DNA from: Shewanella vesiculosa
GTDB taxonomy: Bacteria; Pseudomonadota; Gammaproteobacteria; Enterobacterales; Shewanellaceae
Assembly (NCBI RefSeq): GCF_021560015.1
Contig: NZ_CP073588.1
Coordinates: 248,001-312,000, forward strand
Reading direction: 5' to 3'
Length of the DNA: 64,000 nucleotides
Shown here in pieces: positions 1-7,994 of the stretch. Both the position numbers and the translations under genes were made by a program. The notes beneath the pieces were generated by a model. The model was given only the letters and a program-made list of their open reading frames with translations. It made no database searches and had not been told where the DNA came from. Numbering within the stretch: position 1 is the stretch's first letter; each line of letters starts with the position of its first letter.

Positions 1-129
1 GTTGATACGTTATACTCTGTATCGAGTGAATACTCATTGGTGTCTGTAGGCTAAACACCAGTGCTATATAGATCATCAAACACTTTTTCTAAAACAACAG
101 TTTCGAATCATGTTCAACCATCTTAAATA

Positions 130-201
130 TGGTATCCCATAGGGATTCGAACCCCTGTTACCGTGAAAGGGCGGTGTCCTAGGCCTCTAGACGAATGGGA
201 C
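130..201 (-). pseudogene. Damaged tRNA-Glu copy (4 nt deleted)
   Basis: This minus-strand copy matches the intact tRNA-Glu genes at 334-409 and 721-796 but is 72 rather than 76 nt long. One G is missing from the run at the T stem and three bases (CCG) are missing from the 3' side of the anticodon stem. The anticodon stem can no longer pair fully, so the product is probably not functional. The spacer around it is identical in kind to those of the intact copies. A sequencing or assembly error in a repeat is possible. Confidence 0.7.
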
Positions 202-333
202 ACAGTTGATACGTTATACTCTGCATCGAGTGAATACTCATTGGTGTCTGTAGGCTAAACACCAGTGCTATATAGATCATCAAACACTTTTTCTAAAACA
301 ACAGTTTCGAATCATGTTCAACCATCTTAAATA

Positions 334-409
334 TGGTATCCCATAGGGGATTCGAACCCCTGTTACCGCCGTGAAAGGGCGGTGTCCTAGGCCTCTAGAC
401 GAATGGGAC
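334..409 (-). tRNA. tRNA-Glu (anticodon UUC)
   Basis: A 76-nt cloverleaf read on the minus strand, starting GTCCCATTCG and ending GGGATACCA with the CCA encoded. The anticodon loop CTTTCAC gives UUC. It is identical to the copy at 721-796. It lies in a tandem array downstream of tRNA-Ala and gltX, so the synthetase and its substrate tRNA are neighbours. Confidence 0.95.
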
Positions 410-498
410 ACAGTTGATACGTTATACTCTGCATCGAGTGAATACTCATTGGTGTCTGTAGGCTAAACACCAGTGCTAGTTACCTATAATGAAGCACG

Positions 499-588
499 AA
501 ACCCTAAGGATTCGAACCTCTGTTACCGCCGACTCTTTATAAACCAAAGTGGGCGATGTCCTAAGCTCTATTTCTAGACGAATGGGAC
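499..588 (-). pseudogene. Degenerate tRNA-Glu with an insert in the anticodon arm
   Basis: The 5' end (GTCCCATTCGTCTAGA) and part of the T arm match tRNA-Glu. The D loop carries about 5 extra bases. The 6-nt anticodon-loop segment between CGCCC and GGCGG is replaced by 20 nt that contain TTTATAAAGAGTC. The T stem is changed, and the acceptor 3' strand no longer matches and lacks CCA. The copy at 886-975 has the same changes, so the form was duplicated after it arose. It cannot act as a normal tRNA. Boundaries at the 3' end are approximate. Confidence 0.75.
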
Positions 589-720
589 ACAGTTGATACG
601 TTATACTCTGTATCGAGTGAATACTCATTGGTGTCTGTAGGCTAAACACCAGTGCTATGTAGATCATCAAACACTTTTTCTAAAACAATAGTTTCGAATC
701 ATGTTCAACCATCTTAAATA

Positions 721-796
721 TGGTATCCCATAGGGGATTCGAACCCCTGTTACCGCCGTGAAAGGGCGGTGTCCTAGGCCTCTAGACGAATGGGAC
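721..796 (-). tRNA. tRNA-Glu (anticodon UUC)
   Basis: A 76-nt cloverleaf identical to the copy at 334-409, with CCA encoded at its 3' end and anticodon UUC. It sits one 387-bp higher-order repeat away from that copy. Confidence 0.95.
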
Positions 797-885
797 ACAG
801 TTGATACGTTATACTCTGCATCGAGTGAATACTCATTGGTGTCTGTAGGCTAAACACCAGTGCTAGTTACCTATAATGAAGTACA

Positions 886-975
886 AAACCCTAAGGATTC
901 GCACCCCTGTTACCGCCGACTCTTTATAAACCAAAGTGGGCGATGTCCTAAGCTCTATTTCTAGACGAATGGGAC
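886..975 (-). pseudogene. Degenerate tRNA-Glu with an insert in the anticodon arm
   Basis: Near-identical to the degenerate copy at 499-588: same D-loop insertion, same 20-nt replacement of the anticodon loop, same lost CCA end. It also has a T-loop change (GGATTCGCACC against GGATTCGAACC on the plus strand). The two differ at a few positions, so both have been in place for some time or carry separate errors. Confidence 0.75.
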
Positions 976-1071
976 ACAGTTGATACGTTATACTCTGTAT
1001 CGAGTGAATACTCATTGGTGTCTGTAGGCTAAACATCAATGCTAATATCTATTTAAAGATAGTTAAGTAAG

Positions 1072-1147
1072 TGGTGGAGCTACACGGGATCGAACCGTGG
1101 ACCTCTTCACTGCCAGCGAAGCGCTCTCCCAGCTGAGCTATAACCCC
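1072..1147 (-). tRNA. tRNA-Ala (anticodon GGC)
   Basis: A 76-nt cloverleaf on the minus strand, starting GGGGTTATAGCTCAGCTGGG and ending GTAGCTCCACCA. The anticodon arm CTTCG-CTGGCAG-TGAAG gives anticodon GGC. It is the first tRNA below the promoter at 1213-1241 and is probably cotranscribed with the tRNA-Glu array. Confidence 0.95.
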
Positions 1148-1212
1148 TCTTACTTAATGCTTTTGGATATGCTACTAGAAAAAACTAACATCATGTCTCA
1201 ACTGCGAGGCGC

Positions 1213-1241
1213 ATTCTATGCAGCATACCCAAAAGTGTCAA
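1213..1241 (-). promoter_or_regulatory. Stable-RNA promoter for tRNA-Ala/tRNA-Glu
   Basis: Read on the minus strand: a perfect -35 TTGACA (1236-1241), a 17-bp spacer, and -10 TAGAAT (1213-1218). A GC-rich discriminator (GCGCCTCGC) follows, as is typical of stringently controlled stable-RNA promoters. It lies just beyond the gltX stop codon and about 65 bp before tRNA-Ala. Confidence 0.75.
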
Positions 1242-1249
1242 CTCGTTTT

Positions 1250-2659
1250 TTAGGAATTTATTCTATCTGCTACAAATTCAATCGCTTTGGATATTCTTTG
1301 TGCAGATCTTTCTTTTCCGATTAAGAACAAGGTTAAATCTAACGCAGGAGACTGCCCTGCGCCTGTCACGGCAACACGTAAAGGCATACCCACTTTACCC
1401 ATACCGACATCAAGTTCAGTTGCTGTCGCTTCAATAACGTGGTGAATATTCTCAACACTCCAATCATTTAGCTCAGATAATTTTTGATTAAACAATGTTA
1501 GAGGCTCTAGTGCAACGCCACGTAAATGCTTTTTAGCTTGAGCTTCATCAAAATCTGCAAAGTCTTCATAGAAGTATCGGCTTGAAGCGGCTAACTCTTT
1601 TAGTGTTTTCGCACGTTCAGATAGTGCCGTAACAATTTCAGTTAGCGCTGGGCCATTACTAGTATCAATTTTCTGATCATCCATATGCCACTGTAAATGC
1701 GATGCGACATAAACAGGATCGAGAGACTTGATATAATGTTGGTTTAGCCAAACGAGCTTATCAGTATTAAAAGCTGAAGCCGCTTTATTGATATCATCTA
1801 ATTTAAACAGCGTTTTCAACTCGTCCATTGAAAATATTTCTTGATCACCATGAGACCAACCTAAGCGAACAAGGTAGTTTAATAGTGCTTCAGGTAAATA
1901 CCCGTCATCACGGTACTGCATAACGCCCACAGCACCATGACGCTTAGATAGCTTGGCGCCATCGTCACCTAGAATCATCGACACATGAGCATATTCAGGA
2001 ATAGGTGCGCCTAAGGCTTTAAGGATGTTGATTTGGCGTGGAGTATTATTGATATGATCTTCACCGCGTACAACGCAGGTGATGCCCATATCCCAGTCAT
2101 CGACTACAACACAGAAATTATAAGTAGGTACGCCATCGGTACGCTTAATAATTAAGTCATCAAGCATATCGTTAGAAATTTCGATACGGCCACGAACGTG
2201 ATCATCAAATATCACACTGCCTTCGATAGGGTTTTTAAAGCGAACAACAAAGGGCTCATCAGTATCACGAGGTGCAAGGTTACGACAGCAACCGTCATAT
2301 TTTTGTTGTAGACCTTGTGCAGCTTGCTCTTCACGCATGCTTTCAATACGTTCACGAGAACAATAACATTTATAGGCAGTGCCTTTATCAAGCATTTGCG
2401 CAATAATTTCATTGTAACGATCAAAACGCTTAGTCTGGTAGTAAGGACCTTCATCCCAAGTCAAACCTAACCAGTTCATACCATCAAGGATAGCGTCACA
2501 GGCTTCTTGAGTTGAACGTTCAATATCAGTGTCTTCAATACGAAGTACAAATTCACCATTGTTAGCACGTGCGTGCAACCATGAATAAAGTGCTGTTCGA
2601 GCACCACCTACATGAAGAAAACCAGTTGGACTTGGAGCAAAACGCGTCTTGGTAGTCAT
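1250..2659 (-). CDS. gltX: Glutamate--tRNA ligase
   Basis: A 469-residue class I aminoacyl-tRNA synthetase that charges tRNA-Glu in the cytosol. The N-terminus carries [13 protein letters not shown], the HIGH-type ATP motif, and KLSKRHG (KMSKS motif) lies near residue 240. A Cys cluster near residues 98-126 (CYC, then CC) matches the zinc-binding insert of gammaproteobacterial GltX. The length is normal for the family. It lies just upstream of tRNA-Ala and the tRNA-Glu array on the same strand, but those have their own promoter. The assignment is firm. Confidence 0.97.
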   Translation of the reverse strand: MTTKTRFAPSPTGFLHVGGARTALYSWLHARANNGEFVLRIEDTDIERSTQEACDAILDGMNWLGLTWDEGPYYQTKRFDRYNEIIAQMLDKGTAYKCYCSRERIESMREEQAAQGLQQKYDGCCRNLAPRDTDEPFVVRFKNPIEGSVIFDDHVRGRIEISNDMLDDLIIKRTDGVPTYNFCVVVDDWDMGITCVVRGEDHINNTPRQINILKALGAPIPEYAHVSMILGDDGAKLSKRHGAVGVMQYRDDGYLPEALLNYLVRLGWSHGDQEIFSMDELKTLFKLDDINKAASAFNTDKLVWLNQHYIKSLDPVYVASHLQWHMDDQKIDTSNGPALTEIVTALSERAKTLKELAASSRYFYEDFADFDEAQAKKHLRGVALEPLTLFNQKLSELNDWSVENIHHVIEATATELDVGMGKVGMPLRVAVTGAGQSPALDLTLFLIGKERSAQRISKAIEFVADRINS

Positions 2660-2870
2660 AATCGGACACTAACCTATTTATAAACGTCTAAAGAAGACAA
2701 ACAAAAAAATGTGACGCTATTCTAACAGTCAAACCCAGCAGTTGAAATGGCGGACATCTAAACCTAGGGTTGTTTTTGAATTTTCTTTATTATTGAGTAC
2801 AATCCCTTGTTCAACAAAGCATCAAAGCGAACAATTTTAGCCCGACTGGCAATATTTTAAATAAAAAGCG

Positions 2871-2898
2871 TTGACAGGTTTTGCTTGCCCCCTATAAT
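2871..2898 (+). promoter_or_regulatory. Stable-RNA promoter for the tRNA-Val array
   Basis: A perfect -35 TTGACA (2871-2876), a 16-bp spacer and a perfect -10 TATAAT (2893-2898), followed by a GC-rich discriminator (GGCCCC). It lies 17 bp before the first tRNA-Val. No other promoter of this quality was seen between the six genes, so one long precursor is likely. Confidence 0.85.
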
Positions 2899-2915
2899 AC
2901 GGCCCCACACAGCGA

Positions 2916-2991
2916 GGTCGATTAGCTCAGCTGGGAGAGCACCTCCCTTACAAGGAGGGGGTCACTGGTTCGAGCCCAGTATCGACCACCA
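2916..2991 (+). tRNA. tRNA-Val (anticodon UAC), copy 1
   Basis: A 76-nt cloverleaf with anticodon loop CTTACAA (UAC) and encoded CCA. It differs from the other five copies by a compensated base pair in the acceptor stem: A6-U67 here, C6-G67 in the others. It is the first gene of the array. Confidence 0.97.
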
Positions 2992-3030
2992 TATTTTTAT
3001 TTATGGAACATTACTGTTAATTATATCCCA

Positions 3031-3106
3031 GGTCGCTTAGCTCAGCTGGGAGAGCACCTCCCTTACAAGGAGGGGGTCACTGGTTCGAGCCCAGTAGCGA
3101 CCACCA
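3031..3106 (+). tRNA. tRNA-Val (anticodon UAC), copy 2
   Basis: A 76-nt cloverleaf with CCA encoded and anticodon UAC. It is preceded by the conserved spacer end TATCCCA that recurs before copies 4 to 6. Confidence 0.97.
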
Positions 3107-3139
3107 TATAATTTTCAGAAGTTTTTGTGTAGAGTCCCA

Positions 3140-3215
3140 GGTCGCTTAGCTCAGCTGGGAGAGCACCTCCCTTACAAGGAGGGGGTCACTGGTTCGAGCC
3201 CAGTAGCGACCACCA
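3140..3215 (+). tRNA. tRNA-Val (anticodon UAC), copy 3
   Basis: A 76-nt cloverleaf identical to copy 2, with CCA encoded. The spacer before it ends AGTCCCA. Confidence 0.97.
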
Positions 3216-3256
3216 TATCTTTTATAGATTGATGGACTCAAAAGTAAAATATCCCA

Positions 3257-3332
3257 GGTCGCTTAGCTCAGCTGGGAGAGCACCTCCCTTACAAGGAGGG
3301 GGTCACTGGTTCGAGCCCAGTAGCGACCACCA
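3257..3332 (+). tRNA. tRNA-Val (anticodon UAC), copy 4
   Basis: A 76-nt cloverleaf identical to copy 2, with CCA encoded. Confidence 0.97.
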
Positions 3333-3368
3333 TATTTTACCAATAGTTATAAAAAGATTGATATCCCA

Positions 3369-3444
3369 GGTCGCTTAGCTCAGCTGGGAGAGCACCTCCC
3401 TTACAAGGAGGGGGTCACTGGTTCGAGCCCAGTAGCGACCACCA
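3369..3444 (+). tRNA. tRNA-Val (anticodon UAC), copy 5
   Basis: A 76-nt cloverleaf identical to copy 2, with CCA encoded. The spacer to copy 6 is only 28 bp. Confidence 0.97.
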
Positions 3445-3472
3445 TATCAATTTAGTTTTGCGCTATATCCCA

Positions 3473-3548
3473 GGTCGCTTAGCTCAGCTGGGAGAGCACC
3501 TCCCTTACAAGGAGGGGGTCACTGGTTCGAGCCCAGTAGCGACCACCA
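3473..3548 (+). tRNA. tRNA-Val (anticodon UAC), copy 6
   Basis: A 76-nt cloverleaf identical to copy 2, with CCA encoded. It is the last gene of the array. The next hairpin that could end the transcript is at 3714-3742. Confidence 0.97.
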
Positions 3549-3713
3549 TCTAGCTTCATCCTCAATATCAAACATCATCAAAAATAATCCCAACCTAATT
3601 AAACAAAACATCATGATTTTTTGATTTCCATTATCATATCTGTTCATTTTTGCTATTGGCCTAGTCGCGAATATAGCTGTTTGTGTTGAATCCTATTGTT
3701 TATACCAAAATAA

Positions 3714-3742
3714 AAAAGCCACTCATTGTCTGAGTGGCTTTT
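3714..3742. terminator. Bidirectional terminator between the tRNA-Val array and the ABC exporter
   Basis: The arms AAAAGCCACTCA and TGAGTGGCTTTT form a 12-bp stem with a 5-nt loop. A-rich and T-rich flanks lie on both sides, so it can serve both the plus-strand tRNA array and the minus-strand ABC gene. Confidence 0.8.
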
Positions 3743-3779
3743 GCAGTAGAGGTTAGTTACAAACTATCTCGGGTAAGTT

Positions 3780-5609
3780 TTAATCTAAACCCAAAAAACC
3801 ACCGGTTTGGTGAGCCCAAAGCTGTGCATATATGCCTTTAGCGTCAATGAGTTCTAGGTGGGTTCCTTGCTCAACAATACAGCCTTTATCTAATACAATT
3901 AGCCTATCCATAGCTGCAATCGTCGACAGTCGATGCGCTATCGCTATCACTGTTTTGCCTTCCATTAATTCATACAATGATTCTTGAATCGCGGCTTCAA
4001 CTTCAGAGTCTAGCGCTGATGTTGCTTCATCAAGTAATAAAATGGGTGCATTCTTTAATAATACTCTTGCAATGGCAATACGTTGGCGTTGGCCACCAGA
4101 TAGCTTGACTCCGCGCTCACCAACTTGGGCATCGAGTCCTTTGTTACCAAATGGGTCAGTTAAATTATCAATAAACTCTACTGCTTGTGCTTGAGTGATA
4201 GCAGCTACTAGTTGCTCGTCACTGGCATGTGGATCGCCGTACAAAATGTTTTCACGAATTGAGCGATGCAGCAAAGATGTGTCCTGAGTAACCATACCAA
4301 TGTTTGCCCGTAATGAGTCTTGGGTAATATCTGTTATAGGTTGGTCATCAATGAGTATTTGGCCTTTTTCAACATCATGAAAACGCATTAGTAAGTTTAC
4401 TAATGTCGACTTTCCTGCACCAGAACGTCCCACTAAACCGACTTTTTCGCCAGCTTTAATATTCAGGTTTAGCTGTTCAATGACTCCTGCTTTTTCGCCA
4501 TAATGAAAACTCACTTGGTTAAAATCGATTTTACCCTGATCAACAGTAATGTCTTTGGCGTTGGGTTTATCTTGAATCGCAATCGGTTTCGATAAAGTAT
4601 TCATTCCATCGGTAACGGTACCAATGTTTTCAAATAGCGAACTGATTTCCCACATAATCCACTGTGACATACCATTTAAACGGAGGGCTAAACTTACAGC
4701 AATGGCAATTGCGCCAACCGTAATCGCATTGTCAGCCCATAACCAAATAGATACCGCAGCGATAGTAAACGCCAACACATAATTAATGATTTGTACTAAG
4801 ACATTAATGATCGTTACCAGGCGCATTTGGCCATAAACAGTTTTTAAGAAATGTGTCATGCTGTCTTGAGCATAGTCAGCTTCTTGGGTGGTATGTGAGA
4901 ACAGCTTTACGGTAGAAATATTGGTATAACTGTCAACAATACGCCCGGTCATGGTTGATCGAGCATCGGCTTGCTCTGTGGATATCGCCTTTAACTTTGG
5001 CACTAATTTCCACTGAATTAAGACGTAAGCAGCCAACCATACGAGCATGGGCAGCATCAGGCGCACATCAGCAGCGGCAATCATCACCAGCATCGAGGTG
5101 AAATAAACCAAGATATACATGAGAACGTCGAGTAATTTCATCACCGTTTCACGGACTGCAAGCGATGTTTGCATAACCTTAGTGGCTATTCGTCCGGCAA
5201 AGTCATCTTGATAAAATGAGATGCTTTGTTTAAGCAAATAGCGATGTGCTTGCCAGCGAATCGCCATAGGGTAGTTGCCCAATAGTGTTTGATGCACGAT
5301 AGACGCATGCAGCCAGACAATCAGCGGAATAACCACTAACACAAGCACCGACATGATAATTAATGTTGTACCTTCATCTTGCCATAAGGTTTGCGGGTTT
5401 TTGGTCACTAACCAATCGACTAATTTGCCCATAAACCCAAAGAGCGAGACTTCCAACATCGCCAATATGGCCGTTAGCACCGACATCACAATTAAAGGTA
5501 ACCCAAATCCGCGGGTATAATGGCGGCAAAATGCATACAGGGTATTGGGGGGCTGGGTCGGCTCTTCTTGTGGCAGTGCTTGGGTCAATGATTCAAAAAA
5601 TTTAAACAT
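3780..5609 (-). CDS. ABC exporter, fused permease and ATPase (MdlB-type)
   Basis: A 609-residue half-transporter, expected to work as a dimer in the inner membrane. Residues about 30-330 hold the membrane domain with several long hydrophobic stretches. Residues about 350-600 hold the ATPase: Walker A GLVGRSGAGKST, signature LSGGQRQRIAIAR, Walker B ILLLDEATSALD and the AHRLST switch. Family members export drugs, lipids or peptides, and nothing here fixes the substrate. It is transcribed divergently from alkA across a 223-bp gap and stands alone. Confidence 0.9.
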   Translation of the reverse strand: MFKFFESLTQALPQEEPTQPPNTLYAFCRHYTRGFGLPLIVMSVLTAILAMLEVSLFGFMGKLVDWLVTKNPQTLWQDEGTTLIIMSVLVLVVIPLIVWLHASIVHQTLLGNYPMAIRWQAHRYLLKQSISFYQDDFAGRIATKVMQTSLAVRETVMKLLDVLMYILVYFTSMLVMIAAADVRLMLPMLVWLAAYVLIQWKLVPKLKAISTEQADARSTMTGRIVDSYTNISTVKLFSHTTQEADYAQDSMTHFLKTVYGQMRLVTIINVLVQIINYVLAFTIAAVSIWLWADNAITVGAIAIAVSLALRLNGMSQWIMWEISSLFENIGTVTDGMNTLSKPIAIQDKPNAKDITVDQGKIDFNQVSFHYGEKAGVIEQLNLNIKAGEKVGLVGRSGAGKSTLVNLLMRFHDVEKGQILIDDQPITDITQDSLRANIGMVTQDTSLLHRSIRENILYGDPHASDEQLVAAITQAQAVEFIDNLTDPFGNKGLDAQVGERGVKLSGGQRQRIAIARVLLKNAPILLLDEATSALDSEVEAAIQESLYELMEGKTVIAIAHRLSTIAAMDRLIVLDKGCIVEQGTHLELIDAKGIYAQLWAHQTGGFLGLD

Positions 5610-5832
5610 CTAATGCTCTAACGTAATGGTGAAAATTCTGCTGACTAGGATAACGTAAATCTACCAAATGTAATCGGTTAAATTGTTACATTATACGAAA
5701 CGATTGAGTTCCGTTTTCCGCTAGTCGTGGTTGTTGTGTTTAGGTAAGATAATTACTCAAATACGCAGTGCACTGAAAAAGGTTCAGTTTTTCTATTGCA
5801 CTTGACTAAAGTTAACGAGGCTAACGGAATTA

Positions 5833-7368
5833 ATGGTACAGATTAACAGCGATTGCAATATTACAGCTCAGATCTGTCAACAGGCGAGATTGAGTCGTGA
5901 TGCACGCTTTGATGGTCAATTTTTTACTGGGGTACTTACCACCGGGATCTATTGCCGCTCAATCTGTCCCGCCCCAGCGCCCTATGAAAAAAATGTTCGT
6001 TACTTTGATTCTGCTATAAAAGCGGCGAATGCAGGGCTCCGGCCTTGCCTGAGATGTCGACCAGATAGTGCTCCAAGCTCCTTTGCGTGGTTAGGCACTC
6101 AAACAACATTAATGCGAGCCATCAAGTTAATTGAACAAGGCTTTTTAAGTGGCGACAACGCTGGAACTGTCGAGTCGTTGGCACAAAAGCTCGGCATTAG
6201 CAGTCGCTATCTACATAAACTCTTTAATCAAGGAATGGGGACATCGCCTAAACGCTTTGCGTTATATCAGCAGTTGATGTTTGCTAAACAGTTATTACAC
6301 CAAACACAATTATCAATGACTGAAGTTGCTATGGCTGCAGGCTTTAATAGCATCAGGCGGTTTAATGAATTTTTTAAACAACAGTTATTGTTAACCCCGA
6401 GTGATTTGCGCCAAAAAAGCCGAGGTTCAACGGACGACACTCATCCTTATAACGATAACCAAGTGAGAACTTACATTAAACCAATTACATTAGCATTATC
6501 TTACCGACCGCCTCTGAGTTGGAGTAAAATGTTAGCTTTTTATGCATTTCGTCAAGTCGACAATATGGAAGTTATTGACGATGAATTAGGTCGTTATGGT
6601 CGAACATTTTCATTTGATGGGGTTGACGGTTTTTTTTATGTTTCGCCTAATATCGATAAACCCCAGCTGGATGTGAGTATTTACTTACTTGATGCTAACG
6701 ATATTAAATCATTACATCATATTGTATTGCAATTACGACGTATGTTCGATTTAGATGCTGACATGGTCGTTATTCGCCAAGCATTGTTACCCATTATTAC
6801 ATTAGGAGCTCAAATTGACTCTGGCTTGCGTATTCCAGCCACGGGCAGTGTGTTTGAAGCTGCTTGTAGAGCTGTGTTAGGGCAACAAGTGAGTGTATTG
6901 CAAGCGACTAAGTTATTAAATTTACTGGTTAAGCATTATGGTACAACACTTCTCATTGATGGTAAGACTTGGCGATTATTTCCGACGCCAGAAACTATTG
7001 CTGCAGCATCATTGGATGAACTAAACATGCCTGGTGCTCGAAAATTAGCATTGAATGCTTTGGGGCAATTTGTACATCAACATGCAGACTCAACACCTGA
7101 CGATTGGCTTGAAGTAAAAGGTATTGGTCCGTGGACTGTCGCGTACGCTAAGATGCGTGGCTTAAGTGATCCAGATATGTTTTTGAGTTCTGATTTAGTT
7201 ATCAAAAAGCGCTTGTATGCGTTACATGAACAGGCGGGTAAATCCATTGAAACACCAAAATCATATTTAAGTATTGCTGCTGATATAACAAAACAAGCAT
7301 CACCTTGGGGCAGTTACTTAACCTTTCAGCTTTGGGATCACGATCCAATCGCTGCCAAAAACGGATAA
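5833..7368 (+). CDS. alkA: Ada/AraC/AlkA fusion: DNA-3-methyladenine glycosylase II with regulatory N-terminus
   Basis: A 511-residue multidomain protein for repair of alkylated DNA. Residues about 10-80 resemble the zinc-binding Ada N-domain, with Cys pairs in CRSICP and CLRCRPD. Residues about 95-195 form an AraC-type helix-turn-helix region. The rest matches AlkA, with an N-terminal AlkA fold and a helix-hairpin-helix glycosylase core ending with VKGIGPWTVAYA and a downstream Asp. In the family the Ada-type Cys accepts methyl groups from phosphotriesters and turns the protein into an activator, so this enzyme may sense as well as excise damage. The next gene, ogt, starts 4 bp after its stop. 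Confidence 0.92.
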   Translation: MVQINSDCNITAQICQQARLSRDARFDGQFFTGVLTTGIYCRSICPAPAPYEKNVRYFDSAIKAANAGLRPCLRCRPDSAPSSFAWLGTQTTLMRAIKLIEQGFLSGDNAGTVESLAQKLGISSRYLHKLFNQGMGTSPKRFALYQQLMFAKQLLHQTQLSMTEVAMAAGFNSIRRFNEFFKQQLLLTPSDLRQKSRGSTDDTHPYNDNQVRTYIKPITLALSYRPPLSWSKMLAFYAFRQVDNMEVIDDELGRYGRTFSFDGVDGFFYVSPNIDKPQLDVSIYLLDANDIKSLHHIVLQLRRMFDLDADMVVIRQALLPIITLGAQIDSGLRIPATGSVFEAACRAVLGQQVSVLQATKLLNLLVKHYGTTLLIDGKTWRLFPTPETIAAASLDELNMPGARKLALNALGQFVHQHADSTPDDWLEVKGIGPWTVAYAKMRGLSDPDMFLSSDLVIKKRLYALHEQAGKSIETPKSYLSIAADITKQASPWGSYLTFQLWDHDPIAAKNG

Positions 7369-7372
7369 TTTT

Positions 7373-7924
7373 ATGACCCATTTTACGTCGCCTAAGTGCC
7401 ATGCCTTAGTTACGAGTCCTGTTGGCTTACTGTCGCTTAAAGCATCTGAGCATGGATTAACCCATTTACAGGTTGAGGATCTGGCTCAAAGGAGTTTAAC
7501 GGTAAACGTTCATGCTCAAGTTGCTTTACCGCAAAGCGATATCGAGCCTGATCGCGCTATATTACTAGAGGCGCAGCGCCACATTGATGAAACTGTGATT
7601 CAGTTAGCTGAATATTTCGCTAAGACAAGGCAACAATTTGATGTGACCTTAGCGCCGAAAGGGACTGTGTTTCAACAAGAGGTTTGGCAAGCATTGAGTC
7701 AGTTGCCATTTGGAATGCGTTGCAGTTACAGTGATATCGCTAATACCATAGGTAGGCCTAAAGCGGTCAGAGCAGTAGGTGCAGCAAATGGCGCCAATCC
7801 GATAGCGATAATTGTCCCTTGCCATCGCGTGATAGGCAAGGGCGGCAAGCTAACTGGTTATGCTTATGGGCTTGAGATGAAACAGTGGTTACTCGACTTA
7901 GAAGGGATTGAACAAATTCGTTAA
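7373..7924 (+). CDS. ogt: Methylated-DNA--[protein]-cysteine S-methyltransferase
   Basis: A 183-residue suicide enzyme that takes the methyl group from O6-methylguanine onto its own Cys. The active-site motif IVPCHRVIG lies near residue 144, and the DNA-binding helix region (YSDIANTIGRPKAVRAVG) precedes it. The length fits Ogt-type proteins without an Ada regulatory domain; in effect that domain sits on the upstream AlkA. The 4-bp gap to alkA implies one repair operon with coupled translation. Confidence 0.93.
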   Translation: MTHFTSPKCHALVTSPVGLLSLKASEHGLTHLQVEDLAQRSLTVNVHAQVALPQSDIEPDRAILLEAQRHIDETVIQLAEYFAKTRQQFDVTLAPKGTVFQQEVWQALSQLPFGMRCSYSDIANTIGRPKAVRAVGAANGANPIAIIVPCHRVIGKGGKLTGYAYGLEMKQWLLDLEGIEQIR

Positions 7925-7994
7925 TTTATCTGACTGCTGGGGTAAAGTACGTTAAAATGCGCGATTGATATTCATTTTTGAGCGCATTTGATAC

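Larger units (their letters stand above)
202..975 (-). repeat. 387-bp higher-order tandem repeat (intact plus degenerate tRNA-Glu)
   Basis: The 5' ends of successive tRNA-Glu-like units fall at 201, 409, 588, 796 and 975. The spacing alternates 208, 179, 208, 179 bp, so the true period is 387 bp: one intact tRNA-Glu and one degenerate copy. Each spacer keeps a block of about 67 bp that can form two small hairpins (GATAC with GTATC, TGGTGT with ACACCA). The array probably grew by unequal recombination. Confidence 0.85.

Noticed and set aside
476..670. Frame of 64 residues in the tRNA-Glu array
   Set aside because: It runs across a tRNA relic and the non-coding spacer.
3549..3713. A seventh tRNA or small gene after the tRNA-Val array
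   Set aside because: No cloverleaf and no frame with a ribosome site was found.
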